A stretch of DNA of 64,000 nucleotides from an uncultured Thalassotalea sp. (GTDB taxonomy: Bacteria > Pseudomonadota > Gammaproteobacteria > Enterobacterales > Alteromonadaceae), in NCBI GenBank assembly GCA_947502355.1, contig CANMZP010000017.1, forward strand, positions 1 through 64,000. The letters are read 5' to 3'. A program made the translations under genes and the position numbers. Below are positions 34,532 to 43,893 of the stretch, piece after piece. The notes beneath the pieces were generated by a model. The model did not search any database, was not told where the DNA came from, and saw nothing but the letters and a program-made list of their open reading frames with translations. How positions within the stretch are numbered: the stretch's first letter is position 1; each line of letters begins with the position of its first letter.

Positions 34532-34652
34532 ATATAAACAATTAAAAATATTGGACTACAGCATAATAGATCTTTGCCTATTTTTACAGTACAAAAGTTT
34601 AATTGATTGTTGCAATGCGTAATTAATGAGCTTGCAATAAGTCCAGACTTAT

Positions 34653-35036
34653 TTAAGCAACTTCGGCGACTTGTTCAAATAATTGCGAAACATTTTGGGT
34701 AAACTCGTTCATATTAAGTGGTTTTGACATAACCACATCAACAATGTGAACCGGAGGCATTTGAGTAACCGACTTTAGCGGCTCGGTGGTTAAAAACATG
34801 ATGGATTTCGGGACATTATCCCTCATAGACTCAATGTTTTTTAATAGTTGGACACCATCCATAAGTGGCATAAGATGGTCAATAATGCACAAATCATAAT
34901 ATTGACCTTGCAGCTTATTGTAACCATCTAAGCCATTGATGGCAGCACAAACGTTATACCCTTCCTTTGTTAACATTTGAGTTAGACGATCTCTGATTTG
35001 ATCATTATCGTCGATAAGTAAAATGTGTTTAGTCAT
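34653..35036 (-). CDS. Stand-alone receiver-domain response regulator
   Basis: A 127-aa CheY-like protein with a receiver domain only. The acidic pair is in LLIDDND, the phospho-acceptor Asp in CIIDHLMP, the Thr in MFLTTEP and the Lys in VMSKPL. The ATG at 35036 is chosen over the frame start at 35057 because AAGGAG lies seven bases upstream of it. No histidine kinase or output domain is encoded next to it, so its partner is unknown. A small membrane protein gene precedes it by 32 bp. Confidence 0.88.
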   Translation of the reverse strand: MTKHILLIDDNDQIRDRLTQMLTKEGYNVCAAINGLDGYNKLQGQYYDLCIIDHLMPLMDGVQLLKNIESMRDNVPKSIMFLTTEPLKSVTQMPPVHIVDVVMSKPLNMNEFTQNVSQLFEQVAEVA

Positions 35037-35068
35037 TGTAAACTCCTTTAATGACATAGCCGATTCAT

Positions 35069-35191
35069 TTAAGCTAAATGCGTATACCAGCCCATAACCA
35101 TTGGCAATAGTGGCATTGAAACAAGGGCAACTAAAGCAATAAATAAGTGGCGTTTTGAGGTGGTTTCGGTAAATGAATTATCGTGCGACAT
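35069..35191 (-). CDS. Small single-helix membrane protein (40 aa)
   Basis: The frame encodes a short polar N-terminus (MSHDNSFTETTSKR) and then a hydrophobic helix (HLFIALVALVSMPLLPMVM) ending WYTHLA. GAGAG precedes the ATG. It lies 32 bp upstream of the receiver gene on the same strand. No family is recognised; it may be a small regulatory membrane peptide. Confidence 0.5.
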   Translation of the reverse strand: MSHDNSFTETTSKRHLFIALVALVSMPLLPMVMGWYTHLA

Positions 35192-35572
35192 AGTATAACT
35201 CTCTTCAATAGTAAAATTGAGGCGAATCTTACACGATTGAACAACATTTTGATATAGATCAAGTAAAGTTTTTTAACGATTATTTACAGTTGGAGAGATT
35301 TACGTTGCAAGTATACCACTTTATACCAACCCACCAATTTAATCCCTTATTTTTCAATAGTTAACCAGTTTAAGCATTTATTAAAATCGGCTTGCATGTC
35401 TATTTTTTAACCATGTAAGCATCTTATTCTTGTGTAGTTAGTCCATTTTCGCCTAAAAAAGTTCCAAAACTATCACCTTTCATATTGATTCCTTTCACTG
35501 GTGAACCAAATTTAAGGCACAAAAAAACAGCCTAAGCTGTTTTTTTAAGTGAGTTAAATGTTGCCTGCTGTA
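35192..35572. other. 381-bp gap
   Basis: The gap holds the terminator at 35521-35547 and presumably the promoter of the 40-aa gene. Nothing else was recognised. Confidence 0.5.
35521..35547. terminator. Terminator after the EGKCG-repeat gene
   Basis: AAAAAAACAGC / GCTGTTTTTTT around a CTAA loop lie 26 bp after the stop codon, with A/T tracts on both strands. Confidence 0.85.
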
Positions 35573-36055
35573 TTAGCTTTCACCACATTTGCTTTTCTTT
35601 TTACCTTCGCCACATTTACCTTCACCACATTTGCCTTTCTTTTTACCTTCGCCACATTTGCCTTCACCGCATTTGCCTTTGGCTTTACCTTCGCCACATT
35701 TGCCTTCACCGCATTTGCCTTTGGCTTTACCTTCGCCACATTTACCTTCGCCGCATTTGCCTTTGGCTTTACCTTCACCACACTTGCCTTCACCGCATTT
35801 GCCTTTGGCTTTACCTTCACCACACTTACCTTCACCGCATTTGCCTTTGGCTTTGGCTTTACCTTCACCACACTTGCCTTCACCGCATTTTTCTTTCTTT
35901 TTCTTATCGCCGTGCTCGTCATCACTGTGCATTGAAGTCACTGTACTTTGAGCTTCAAATGGATTCACTTCAGCTTTCGCTGGTAAGGTCGCCATTAAAC
36001 TCAGTAAAGCCGCACTTAATGCCGCAGTTAAAAAATATTTCTTAAAAAATTTCAT
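35573..36055 (-). CDS. Secreted Cys-rich EGKCG-repeat protein, HvfA/bufferin-like RiPP precursor
   Basis: A 160-aa protein with a signal peptide (residues 1-28, cleavage after AKA), a short acidic/His spacer, and then seven KCGEGKCGEGK units separated by AKG/KKG, ending KCGES. In total it has 15 Cys, all in CG pairs. HvfA of Haemophilus carries EGKCG motifs whose Cys are converted to copper-binding oxazolone-thioamides by an MNIO (DUF692) enzyme with a partner; those enzymes are not near this gene. AGGAAGG five bases before the ATG is a strong ribosome site. The DNA is a 42-bp tandem repeat, so copy number may vary. Confidence 0.85.
   Translation of the reverse strand: MKFFKKYFLTAALSAALLSLMATLPAKAEVNPFEAQSTVTSMHSDDEHGDKKKKEKCGEGKCGEGKAKAKGKCGEGKCGEGKAKGKCGEGKCGEGKAKGKCGEGKCGEGKAKGKCGEGKCGEGKAKGKCGEGKCGEGKKKGKCGEGKCGEGKKKSKCGES
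35580..35915. repeat. 42-bp coding tandem repeats
   Basis: Six to seven units of 42 bp (14 codons) encode the EGKCG repeats, some with a 6-bp insertion or different Lys codons. Long open frames on the opposite strand and in other frames exist only because the repeat length is a multiple of three. Confidence 0.9.
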
Positions 36056-37134
36056 AGTTACCTTCCTAAATATTGTTTTATATAACCTGTGTTAGGGTTT
36101 CTACCATCAAACACTCAGTCTATGGGTTATCAAATAGACCTAAGCATTAGGTAAATAATTTCACTTGATTACAATTTTATCAAGTTTTTGGTAAATTTAT
36201 TTAACAAACAAGGCGATGTGACGTTTGCAGCAAACTCAACTGTTACAATAAAAGGCAAAAAAAAGCCGCCATTATTCCATTCAAGTTTGCATGTCCGGAC
36301 ATAAGATTATTTTTTAACCTGTCCCATTTTTTTCTGCGTCCCCTTTGCGCCAACAGCAAGAATACAATCCCACTTAATCTACATAAATAACAAAACAACC
36401 GTTTGAAACCCGTCCCTATTACTACAGCGCTTATTATTACTAGAGCAAAGCGACTATGGCCCCTTTAACATTCACCATCAATTGCATAACCCCAGCTAAC
36501 CACTTACATGTAATCACTTGATTTTGCAATATAAAATAGTAGAATTTATTTCTCTAAAAATTACAATTTTTTCTTTGCAATCTGTAATTAGTCAGCCTAG
36601 ATTTAGAAATGTTAGACGGAGTTAGCAGCTCACTAACCTATACGATAACAAGGTGAAAAAACGAATACCCACCTATTTTATGGAGTCAGATTGAAGTTAA
36701 AACAGCATTTTCACCGTGTGTGCTAACTGTCTTAACTAAGACGAGCAAAAAGAGTTGCAAAATAGATTTGCCAAACTAGCCGCCTTATTGGACTTTGTCA
36801 GCTAAGTTTGTGCGCCGTATTGTTAAGGAAAACAATACTGACATGGAAGAAATCAATGGATTGATTGAATAAGGATGTTTAAAAAGGAGTGCCAAGGATC
36901 AAACTTAAGTCATTGAGTTTTTTGCTTTGCTGGGGTGGCTTACATAGTCCATAGCAACCCTTTTCACGGAAGAGATAGTTAATGCCGATGGAATGGCATA
37001 ACCAAGAAGATAAGGAGGAGTGGTTCAAATACCTATGTAAGGTTTAATGGCTTAAAGGAATAACCATAAGCAGTGCAATGGCGTTTGATCCTCTTTACTC
37101 TTTTTTAATACCGATTAATATGCAAGGAGAGCCC
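36056..37134. other. 1.08-kb region without a supported gene
   Basis: No frame has convincing length or ribosome site. A TGTCCGGACA palindrome at about 36294 is followed by a CCTGTCCCA/TGCGTCCCC tract that I associate with the region upstream of RAYT-type genes. Short frames such as one from about 36980 ('MPMEWHNQEDKEEWFKYLCKV') may be relics of a decayed gene; their origin is unknown. Confidence 0.45.
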
Positions 37135-37926
37135 ATGCCCAGAAAATCCAGGCTTTATCAGGCAAACATGCCTTATATAGTGCATCAAACAGCGAACAAA
37201 GATACGTTTTGTTTTTTAGATGATGAAGATCGTCTATATTTTTTGCTGATTTTGCAATACGCTTTAAATCGCTATCATTTGGCCTTACATGCTTTTGTCT
37301 TGTTAGATGAAACCTTTAAGCTGTTACTCACGCCAAAGACGACCAATGGCATTTCACAATTAATGCAAATGTTAAGTGGCCGATACACCAAATATTACAA
37401 TCAGAAGTATCAAAAAGATGGCAATATGTGGTACGACCGCTATAAAGCCAGTCATGTAGAAGATCCTGCTTTTATACTCGCCACGATGCGTTATATGGAG
37501 TCTTTGCCTGTTGCCAGAGGCAAGGTAAATCATCCTGAGCAATATAAGTGGTCAAGTTATCTTGATAATGTCGGCAACACCAGCTTTGAAGAGCGATTTT
37601 CTATGCCAATTGATCAAGGCAAGAGCTCGGCGAATCAAATCAATGAAACCGTAACAATGACATTTAATCGCCAGTACGACAGAAAAACGCCGTTTATTAC
37701 CGAACATCAGAACTTTAAACGGTTAGGTAACGGATTGCTTGAACGCAAAGGTTGGTACAAAACACTATTCTTTATGGATAAAAACAAAGTGAATTTTCAA
37801 TTCTTCGATGACCGGTTAAAACATGGTTATCCGATTGGCAGTGCTGAATTTATTCAATATATCGAAGAGCTGTTCTCGGTTAAGTTTCGGCAGGTAAAGC
37901 CGGGTAGGCCTAGAAAAAAGCCGTAG
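37135..37926 (+). CDS. REP-associated Y1-transposase-like protein (RAYT) lacking the HUH histidines
   Basis: A 263-aa protein with the typical RAYT frame: MPRKSRLYQANMPYIVHQ at the start, the YHLALHAFVLL strand, LLLTPKTT, the GRYTKYYNQKYQKDGNMWYDRYK region with the candidate nucleophile Tyr (about 84-88), and SSY. In active relatives VLMTNHVHLLLTP provides two metal-binding His; here the segment reads VLLDETFKLLLTP, so these become Thr60 and Lys62. The protein is probably catalytically inactive or repurposed. ATG 37135 is chosen because AAGGAG lies upstream; a longer frame from 37078 has no family match. Confidence 0.75.
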   Translation: MPRKSRLYQANMPYIVHQTANKDTFCFLDDEDRLYFLLILQYALNRYHLALHAFVLLDETFKLLLTPKTTNGISQLMQMLSGRYTKYYNQKYQKDGNMWYDRYKASHVEDPAFILATMRYMESLPVARGKVNHPEQYKWSSYLDNVGNTSFEERFSMPIDQGKSSANQINETVTMTFNRQYDRKTPFITEHQNFKRLGNGLLERKGWYKTLFFMDKNKVNFQFFDDRLKHGYPIGSAEFIQYIEELFSVKFRQVKPGRPRKKP

Positions 37927-37960
37927 TTTGAAGTGACGCCACTAAGTTACGCGGATAAAA

Positions 37961-37987
37961 AAACGGGATCTTTTGAGATCCCGTTTC
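37961..37987. terminator. Bidirectional terminator between RAYT and galU
   Basis: AAACGGGATC / GATCCCGTTT flank a 6-nt loop; on the minus strand a run of seven T follows, terminating galU. Confidence 0.9.
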
Positions 37988-38009
37988 TTATATTTTAATA
38001 ACTACGTAC

Positions 38010-38912
38010 TTAAAGTGTATCTAAAAACGCTTTAAATTCTGTACCTAATTTAGCGTCACGCAACCCGTAAATAACATTAGCTTGCAAGTAACCTTGCTTA
38101 GAACCACAATCATGCGATTTACCCGTCATATTAAAGGCTTCAACCGGCTCCACTTTCATTAAACTGGCAATGGCATCGGTTAATTGGATTTCATCACCCG
38201 CGCCTGGCGGAGTAAACTCGAGTAGATCCCAAATTTGGGCAGATAAAACATAACGACCAACTACGGCAAGGTTTGATGGTGCTTCATCAACATCTGGCTT
38301 TTCAACAATTTCAGTCATCGCAACCGATTTACCTGGCTCAACGTCCACACCACCACAGTCAACCACACCGTAACTGCTCACCTGCTCCATCGGCACTGGT
38401 TCAACCATAATTTGGCTCGCACCAGTTTCATCATACTTTTTAAGCATGGCGGCTAAGTTTTCAGTTTTTAAATTTGATTCTACTTCATCAATCAGTACAT
38501 CGGGTAAAACAACCGCAAAAGGCTCATTGCCAACAATAGGTTTTGCCTTTAAAACGGCATGACCAAGGCCTTTTGCTTCACCTTGACGCACATGCATGAT
38601 GGTCACGCCTTTAGGGCAAATGGCCTGTACTTCTTCTAGCAATTGACGCTTAACACGCTTTTCAAGCGTAGACTCTAGCTCGTATGATTTATCAAAATGG
38701 TTTTCAATGGCATTTTTCGATGAATGCGTAACTAACACAATCTCTTTGATCCCCGCAGCAATACACTCATTAACGATGTACTGAATGAGTGGTTTATCAA
38801 CAACAGGTAACATTTCTTTCGGAATTGCTTTGGTTGCCGGCAACATACGTGTACCAAGTCCCGCAACTGGGATAACTGCTTTTTTAATTTGAGAAGTATT
38901 TGTTATAGGCAT
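38010..38912 (-). CDS. galU: UTP-glucose-1-phosphate uridylyltransferase GalU
   Basis: A 300-aa nucleotidyltransferase making UDP-glucose. The N-terminal [26 protein letters not shown] signature, the [14 protein letters not shown] motif and VVLPDVLID are visible. Its product feeds Ugd (59529-60695) for UDP-glucuronate and other surface sugars. It is monocistronic and marks the left flank of the polysaccharide locus. Confidence 0.96.
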   Translation of the reverse strand: MPITNTSQIKKAVIPVAGLGTRMLPATKAIPKEMLPVVDKPLIQYIVNECIAAGIKEIVLVTHSSKNAIENHFDKSYELESTLEKRVKRQLLEEVQAICPKGVTIMHVRQGEAKGLGHAVLKAKPIVGNEPFAVVLPDVLIDEVESNLKTENLAAMLKKYDETGASQIMVEPVPMEQVSSYGVVDCGGVDVEPGKSVAMTEIVEKPDVDEAPSNLAVVGRYVLSAQIWDLLEFTPPGAGDEIQLTDAIASLMKVEPVEAFNMTGKSHDCGSKQGYLQANVIYGLRDAKLGTEFKAFLDTL

Positions 38913-39059
38913 AGTCTACGATTCCATTTATCATTATTTTTTAGATTCACGTCATTCCTAGACGCAAAATAGAAAGGATCATTATACTGCAAGTGATAAG
39001 GGTTTCAACTGACAAGCTAAAATTACCAATTTTTCTGGTAAAAAAATGGGAAATATAGA

Positions 39060-39467
39060 TTAACTTGTTCTATTAAATCGTTTTAATAAAAGAACATTAA
39101 CCGCATACACAACAAGGATGCCAATAAAAATCCCTACGCTATCGGCAAAAACATCAAGTAACGAAAAGTACCTACTCGGTAATGCATATTGCACCACCTC
39201 AATGACCACCCCATAAAGCACGAGCGGTAGGAACACCCTTTTAAACAGCTGCCTGGTAGGCTTTTTATAGCAAAATGCCAATAATATAGTTAACACACAA
39301 AAAGCAATAGAGTGGTTGGCTTTATCCCACGCACTAAGAGTTGGTGCGCTTTCACTCGGTAAAAAAGCCAGAGTAGAAATCACCAAAAGATTCATTACTA
39401 AGCCTATTTTGGCAAGTGTTTGCAACAATGAGGGAGTACAATCAGTGTTAGGATTTAGAAATTGCAT
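39060..39467 (-). CDS. VanZ-like family membrane protein
   Basis: A 135-aa protein with four hydrophobic helices and the VanZ-like pattern (WDKANHSIAFCVLTILLAF and the C-terminal SRYFSLLDVFADSVGIFIG). Members near polysaccharide loci are common; the function of this group is not known. It is divergent from the broken manC copy across 140 bp. Confidence 0.8.
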   Translation of the reverse strand: MQFLNPNTDCTPSLLQTLAKIGLVMNLLVISTLAFLPSESAPTLSAWDKANHSIAFCVLTILLAFCYKKPTRQLFKRVFLPLVLYGVVIEVVQYALPSRYFSLLDVFADSVGIFIGILVVYAVNVLLLKRFNRTS

Positions 39468-39607
39468 TTATAAACTCAAGTTTGGATGTGTTCTTAAAAC
39501 GGAGACCGTCTACTGTCTACGCTTCTAGCTTGCGCCCTATTATGCCTGTCAATTTTCAAATTTGTATTAATATTATTAGTGAGACAATAATAATTTTAGG
39601 CAAGTAA

Positions 39608-41013
39608 ATGATTATCCCTGTTATTATGGCGGGCGGCAGCGGCTCGCGCTTATGGCCATTATCAAGAAAACTTTACCCCAAGCAATTTTTAAAATTGGTA
39701 TCTAATCGCTCGATGATTCAGGAAACCATTTTACGCCTTGATGGCCTTAACGCAGGGGAACCAGTGACCATTTGCAATGAAGAGCATCGCTTTGTGGTTG
39801 CCGAGCAATTAAAAGAAATCAACCGATTAGGCTCTATTATACTCGAGCCAGTAGGACGAAACACAGCACCCGCGGTTGCGCTTGCGGCCTTAAATGAATT
39901 AAAAGCGAACATGACCCAATCTTACTGGTATTAGCTGCCGATCACCTAATAGAAGATGTTAAAGAATTCCAGAGAGTAATAGAAAGTGCCATCCCCTTAG
40001 CTAACGATGGCATGCTCGTTACTTTTGGAATTGTTCCCTCTTATCCCGAAACAGGTTATGGCTACATAAAAGAAGGTAAAAAAATAAACGACATAGAAGC
40101 CTATCATATAGATAAATTTGTCGAGAAACCTAACCTAAAAACCGCAGAAACATACCTTGAGTCCAAACAATACCTTTGGAATTCCGGCATGTTTATGTTT
40201 AAAGCCAGTAAGTACATTGAAGAGCTATTCAAGTTTTCCCCAAGCATTGTTCATGCGTGTAAAAAAGCCTTAAGCCAAACCGAAAGCGATTTAGATTTTG
40301 TCCGTATAATTGAAGAAGAATTTGCAAAATGCCCGAATGATTCTGTTGATTACGCCATAATGGAAAAAACCGACTGCGCAGTAGTGGTTCCCCTAGATGC
40401 CAACTGGAACGATATAGGAAGCTTCTCAGCCATTTGGGACATTAACAATAAAGATGAGCAAGGAAATGTACTTAAAGGCGATGTAATAACGACAGATTCT
40501 TCCAATAACCTTATCATCTCAGAGCAAAAGCTGGTTTCAACCGTCGGTATTAATAACGCTATTGTAATAGAAACCAAAGACGCCATCTTAGTGGCTAACA
40601 AAGATAAGGTCCAACAAGTCAAAAATATTGTAGAACAGTTGCAAACAAACAATCGACAAGAAGCCAATATACACCGACAAGTATATCGTCCATGGGGCCA
40701 TTATGACTCTATCGATTGTGGTAAGCGCGACGAGGTAAAACGCTTAATGGTGAAACCCAAAGAAAAGCTTTCAAAACAAATGCACCACCACCGGGCTGAG
40801 CATTGGATTGTCGTCTCAGGCACCGCAAAAGTAACCAATGGCGATAAAACCTTTTTACTAACTGAAAATCAATCCACCTACATACCCGCAGGTGTTGTGC
40901 ACTCGCTAGAAAACCCAGGCTTAATGCCACTTGAAGTCATAGAAGTGAGAAGTGGCAGTTATTTAGGAGAGGACGATATTATTCGCTTTGAAGATAAATA
41001 TGGGCGTAAATAA
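39608..41013 (+). pseudogene. manC: Frameshifted mannose-1-phosphate guanylyltransferase / mannose-6-phosphate isomerase
   Basis: The first 108 codons give the pyrophosphorylase N-terminus ([28 protein letters not shown]...[13 protein letters not shown]) and then stop at 39932-39934. The following DNA continues the family in another frame ([17 protein letters not shown]...) through the C-terminal cupin ([18 protein letters not shown]) to 41013. One extra A in the AAAA tract at about 39900-39903 would join them into a full ~468-aa protein. It is therefore a single-base deletion or an assembly error. A second copy lies at the right edge of the window. Confidence 0.88.
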
Positions 41014-41060
41014 GGCATTTAAAATTCACCGTAGTGCCAACGTTAACCAATTGGTCAATC

Positions 41061-41430
41061 CCGTAGTGTCGGTTTTAACCGAATGGTCAAACCCCGTAGT
41101 GTCGGTTTTAACCGACTGGCAATAACCAGATAAATCAGGCACTACGAAAATACACAAGACCGCTTTAATCCCCGTAGTGTCGGTTTTAACCGACTGTAAT
41201 AGCCAGATAAATCAGGCTCTACGAAAATGTACCAAGACATCTTCACCCCCGTAGTGTCGGTTTTAACAGACTGCATTAGCCAGATAAATCAGGCACTACG
41301 AAAACGCACCAAGACCTCTTCAATCCCCGTAGTGTCGGTTTTAACCGACTGGAATAGCCAGATAAATCAGGCACTACAAAAATACACTAAGGCCTATTCA
41401 ATCCCCGTAGTGTCGGTTTTAACCGACTGA
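41061..41430. repeat. 78-bp tandem repeat array with hairpin
   Basis: Units start at 41094, 41172, 41249, 41327 and 41405 (77-78 bp apart), with an extra 33-bp partial unit at 41061. Each begins CCGTAGTGTCGGTTTTAACC, containing the GTCGGTT/AACCGAC hairpin, and ends in an AAATCAGGCACTACG-type segment. It lies between convergent manC and wbpM-like genes. Confidence 0.9.
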
Positions 41431-41436
41431 CATAAC

Positions 41437-43344
41437 TTATTTTTGATTCAAATATACAATATCACATAAATTACTTACCGGCTTAAAGTCACTAGAAGCC
41501 GATAACAATACCTTTCTAACCATTGGCAAATCATATCGCTCGCAAGCAACTTCTAATTTCTTAATAACAGGCTCAACAGTTTGCCAATTCAAACACGATT
41601 CATTAGATCTCATAATGAGTTTATGATCGGTGGCTTGAGACTGATGATCTACCAATAGCTCTTCATAGAGTTTTTCCCCTTCACGAAGTCCGGTGATTAA
41701 AATGTCAATATCACCTTCAGGGTTCTCGGTATTTCTAACTTGCAACCCACTCAACCGGATCATGTTTTTTGCCAGTTCATAGATTTTTACCGGCTCGCCC
41801 ATATTAAGTAAATAAATTTCACCGCCTTGCCCCATAGCTCCGGCTTGTATCACCAATTGCGCAGCTTCAGGAATGCTCATAAAATAGCGCGTTACCTCTT
41901 TATGAGTAACGGTAATTGGCCCACCTTGTTTTATTTGTTGCTTAAATAAGGGAATTACCGAGCCGCTAGAGCCTAATACATTACCAAAGCGAACAATGCA
42001 AAAGCGGGTTGAGCTGTTGTTTTTTGGAATACTCAATAAAATATGCTCTGCAATGCGTTTTGTGGTGCCCATAATATTGGTTGGCCGTACCGCTTTATCG
42101 GAAGAAATCAGCACAAAGGTTTCTACGTTAGCTTCAATAGCTGCTTTTGCTGTATTTAAGGTGCCAAAAATATTATTTTTAATTCCTTCAACCACATTAT
42201 TTTCTACTAAGGGGACATGCTTGTAAGCGGCGGTATGATATAAGGTTTGAACCGTTAATGACTGTAAAACCTGTTCTACCCTTTGTTTATTTTGAACATT
42301 ACCAAGAACCGCATGCACCTTAATATTACTCAAATTTTTACTCAGAATTGCCCCGAGCTCTTGCTCAATTTGATATAAATTAAATTCGTTTGAATCAAAT
42401 AAAACCAACTCTTTAGGCGAGTGTTTTATGATTTGCCGACAAAGCTCTGAGCCAATGGAGCCACCGGCTCCAGTAACCATAACCACTTTTTGCTCAATAT
42501 TAGCCTTTAACAGCTCAGGCTTGGGAGATACAGGATCACGCCCCAAAATTTCCTCAATAGGGATTTCAATCAAATCATCAATCTTAGCTTTGCCACTAAC
42601 CACATCCGACATTCTAGGTATGGATAAAATCTCTACGTTAAAGTCTTTTAAAGACTGAATGATTTCTATTTTTTGTTTACGACTGGCCTTAGGAATCGCA
42701 AGGAGGATATGAGTTACTTGATGATCCTTAATTAAATAAGGCAATTGTGATATTGGATATACCGAAAACCCATCAATGGTTAGGCCTATTAAATCTTCTT
42801 TTTGATCAATAAAAGCAATAGGATTGAATTCATTACCGGCCTGTAACGTTTGAATAAGCTGCCGCCCTGTTGCGCCAGCGCCTAAAATAAGAATATTCGA
42901 CTTACCTTTACTTAATTTGCTGTTTACCCAATTTCGAACCGATAACCGGCTGCCTGCACTAAAAACAAATAGGAAAAAACCGAAAATTATCGGCACAGAT
43001 CTTGGTAAAAAAGAATCAAAAACAAGAGACAACACCACCAAAGCAACAGAAGACAGGAAAACTGATTTAACAATAACTCTGAGGGCCTGAAAACTGAAAA
43101 AGCGGATAATAGCCCGATATAAACCAAATTTAATATTGATAACAATAGTTAAAGGAATTAAACAGGCTAGAACTTGCCAATGCTGTGGATTATTAAAGTC
43201 GGTTAAACTTGATAAACGCAAAAAATAAGCTAGCCAAAATGCACTACAAATAAAAATAGAATCGATAAGAATACTTATCAATCTTTTATAATTACGGGAA
43301 AGTGATAAGAGTTTATCCATATTTAAATATTTCATCCATAACAT
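41437..43344 (-). CDS. Membrane nucleotide-sugar 4,6-dehydratase (WbpM/PglF/CapD family)
   Basis: A 635-aa protein. Four to five N-terminal transmembrane helices (~20-130) are followed by a first Rossmann-like region (ILILGAGATGRQL ~150) and a catalytic SDR domain with VTGAGGSIGSELC. In the active site, SSDKAVRPTNIMGTTKR replaces the SDR Tyr by Met, as in UDP-GlcNAc 4,6-dehydratases that retain configuration. The product, UDP-4-keto-6-deoxy-GlcNAc, would feed the reductase encoded two genes upstream. Start is uncertain between Met codons 1, 4 and 9. Confidence 0.92.
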   Translation of the reverse strand: MLWMKYLNMDKLLSLSRNYKRLISILIDSIFICSAFWLAYFLRLSSLTDFNNPQHWQVLACLIPLTIVINIKFGLYRAIIRFFSFQALRVIVKSVFLSSVALVVLSLVFDSFLPRSVPIIFGFFLFVFSAGSRLSVRNWVNSKLSKGKSNILILGAGATGRQLIQTLQAGNEFNPIAFIDQKEDLIGLTIDGFSVYPISQLPYLIKDHQVTHILLAIPKASRKQKIEIIQSLKDFNVEILSIPRMSDVVSGKAKIDDLIEIPIEEILGRDPVSPKPELLKANIEQKVVMVTGAGGSIGSELCRQIIKHSPKELVLFDSNEFNLYQIEQELGAILSKNLSNIKVHAVLGNVQNKQRVEQVLQSLTVQTLYHTAAYKHVPLVENNVVEGIKNNIFGTLNTAKAAIEANVETFVLISSDKAVRPTNIMGTTKRIAEHILLSIPKNNSSTRFCIVRFGNVLGSSGSVIPLFKQQIKQGGPITVTHKEVTRYFMSIPEAAQLVIQAGAMGQGGEIYLLNMGEPVKIYELAKNMIRLSGLQVRNTENPEGDIDILITGLREGEKLYEELLVDHQSQATDHKLIMRSNESCLNWQTVEPVIKKLEVACERYDLPMVRKVLLSASSDFKPVSNLCDIVYLNQK

Positions 43345-43359
43345 TTATCTAATACTATC

Positions 43360-43893
43360 TTACTTAATAAATGTTTTTAACATAATTAATAGGTATGTAT
43401 TTAATGAGAAACTTGAAATCATTTGCGCATCTTTTTCAGCCAATTTTACAGGTGTAGACATATCGATATTCTCTATTTGTGCTAAGCCAGTTATTCCTGG
43501 CAACACATCAAATACCAGATGGCGCTGACGTTCATTAATTAACTCTTCTTGACTAGGTAAACAAGGCCTAGGCCCTACCAAGCTCATTTCACCTTTTAAT
43601 ACATTGATTAGCTGTGGAATTTCATCAAGTTTAGATGCTCGGATAAATCGCCCGTAAAATGACAAAGAGCGAGTATCAGCAAAGTGCGTTGGCACTTCAG
43701 CAGTACCTACCGGCATACTTCTTAACTTATATAAATTAAAAGACTTTTGCCCTATTCCGACACGTCTTTGAGCAAAAATAGGCCTTCCAAATTCAACCGT
43801 TCCAACGAACAGACAAACAAGCACTACAGGAGCTGAGATAATCAAGCCAATAAAGGCTATACATAGATCGAAAAATCTGAATATATTATTCAT
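43360..43893 (-). CDS. Small phosphoglycosyltransferase (PglC/WcaJ-type sugar transferase)
   Basis: A 177-aa monotopic phosphoglycosyltransferase. It has an N-terminal re-entrant helix (FFDLCIAFIGLIISAPVVLV), RVGIGQKSFNLYKLRSM, the catalytic Asp-Glu in SKLDEIPQLINVLKGEMSLVGPRP, and GITGLAQIE. It transfers a sugar-1-phosphate to undecaprenyl phosphate, starting a repeat unit. It overlaps the reductase gene by 8 bp and precedes the dehydratase by 15 bp; together they suggest a QuiNAc or FucNAc primer. Confidence 0.9.
   Translation of the reverse strand: MNNIFRFFDLCIAFIGLIISAPVVLVCLFVGTVEFGRPIFAQRRVGIGQKSFNLYKLRSMPVGTAEVPTHFADTRSLSFYGRFIRASKLDEIPQLINVLKGEMSLVGPRPCLPSQEELINERQRHLVFDVLPGITGLAQIENIDMSTPVKLAEKDAQMISSFSLNTYLLIMLKTFIK

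Noticed and set aside
35554-35951. Several 120-125 codon frames overlapping the EGKCG gene on both strands
   Set aside because: They arise because the 42-bp repeat is a multiple of three. Only the minus-strand frame ending at 35573 has a signal peptide, a ribosome site and a family match.
39890-39940. Programmed frameshift in manC
   Set aside because: The tract is only four A with no slippery heptamer or stimulator, and the other copy of the gene has no such feature in its visible part. A mutation or sequencing error is simpler.
41227-41430. A 67-aa frame with 26-residue repeats
   Set aside because: It is the 78-bp tandem repeat read in frame; it has no ribosome site and no family.
41061-41430. 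CRISPR-like array
   Set aside because: The units are whole 78-bp tandem copies; the stretches between the conserved blocks are also repeated rather than unique spacers, and there are no cas genes.
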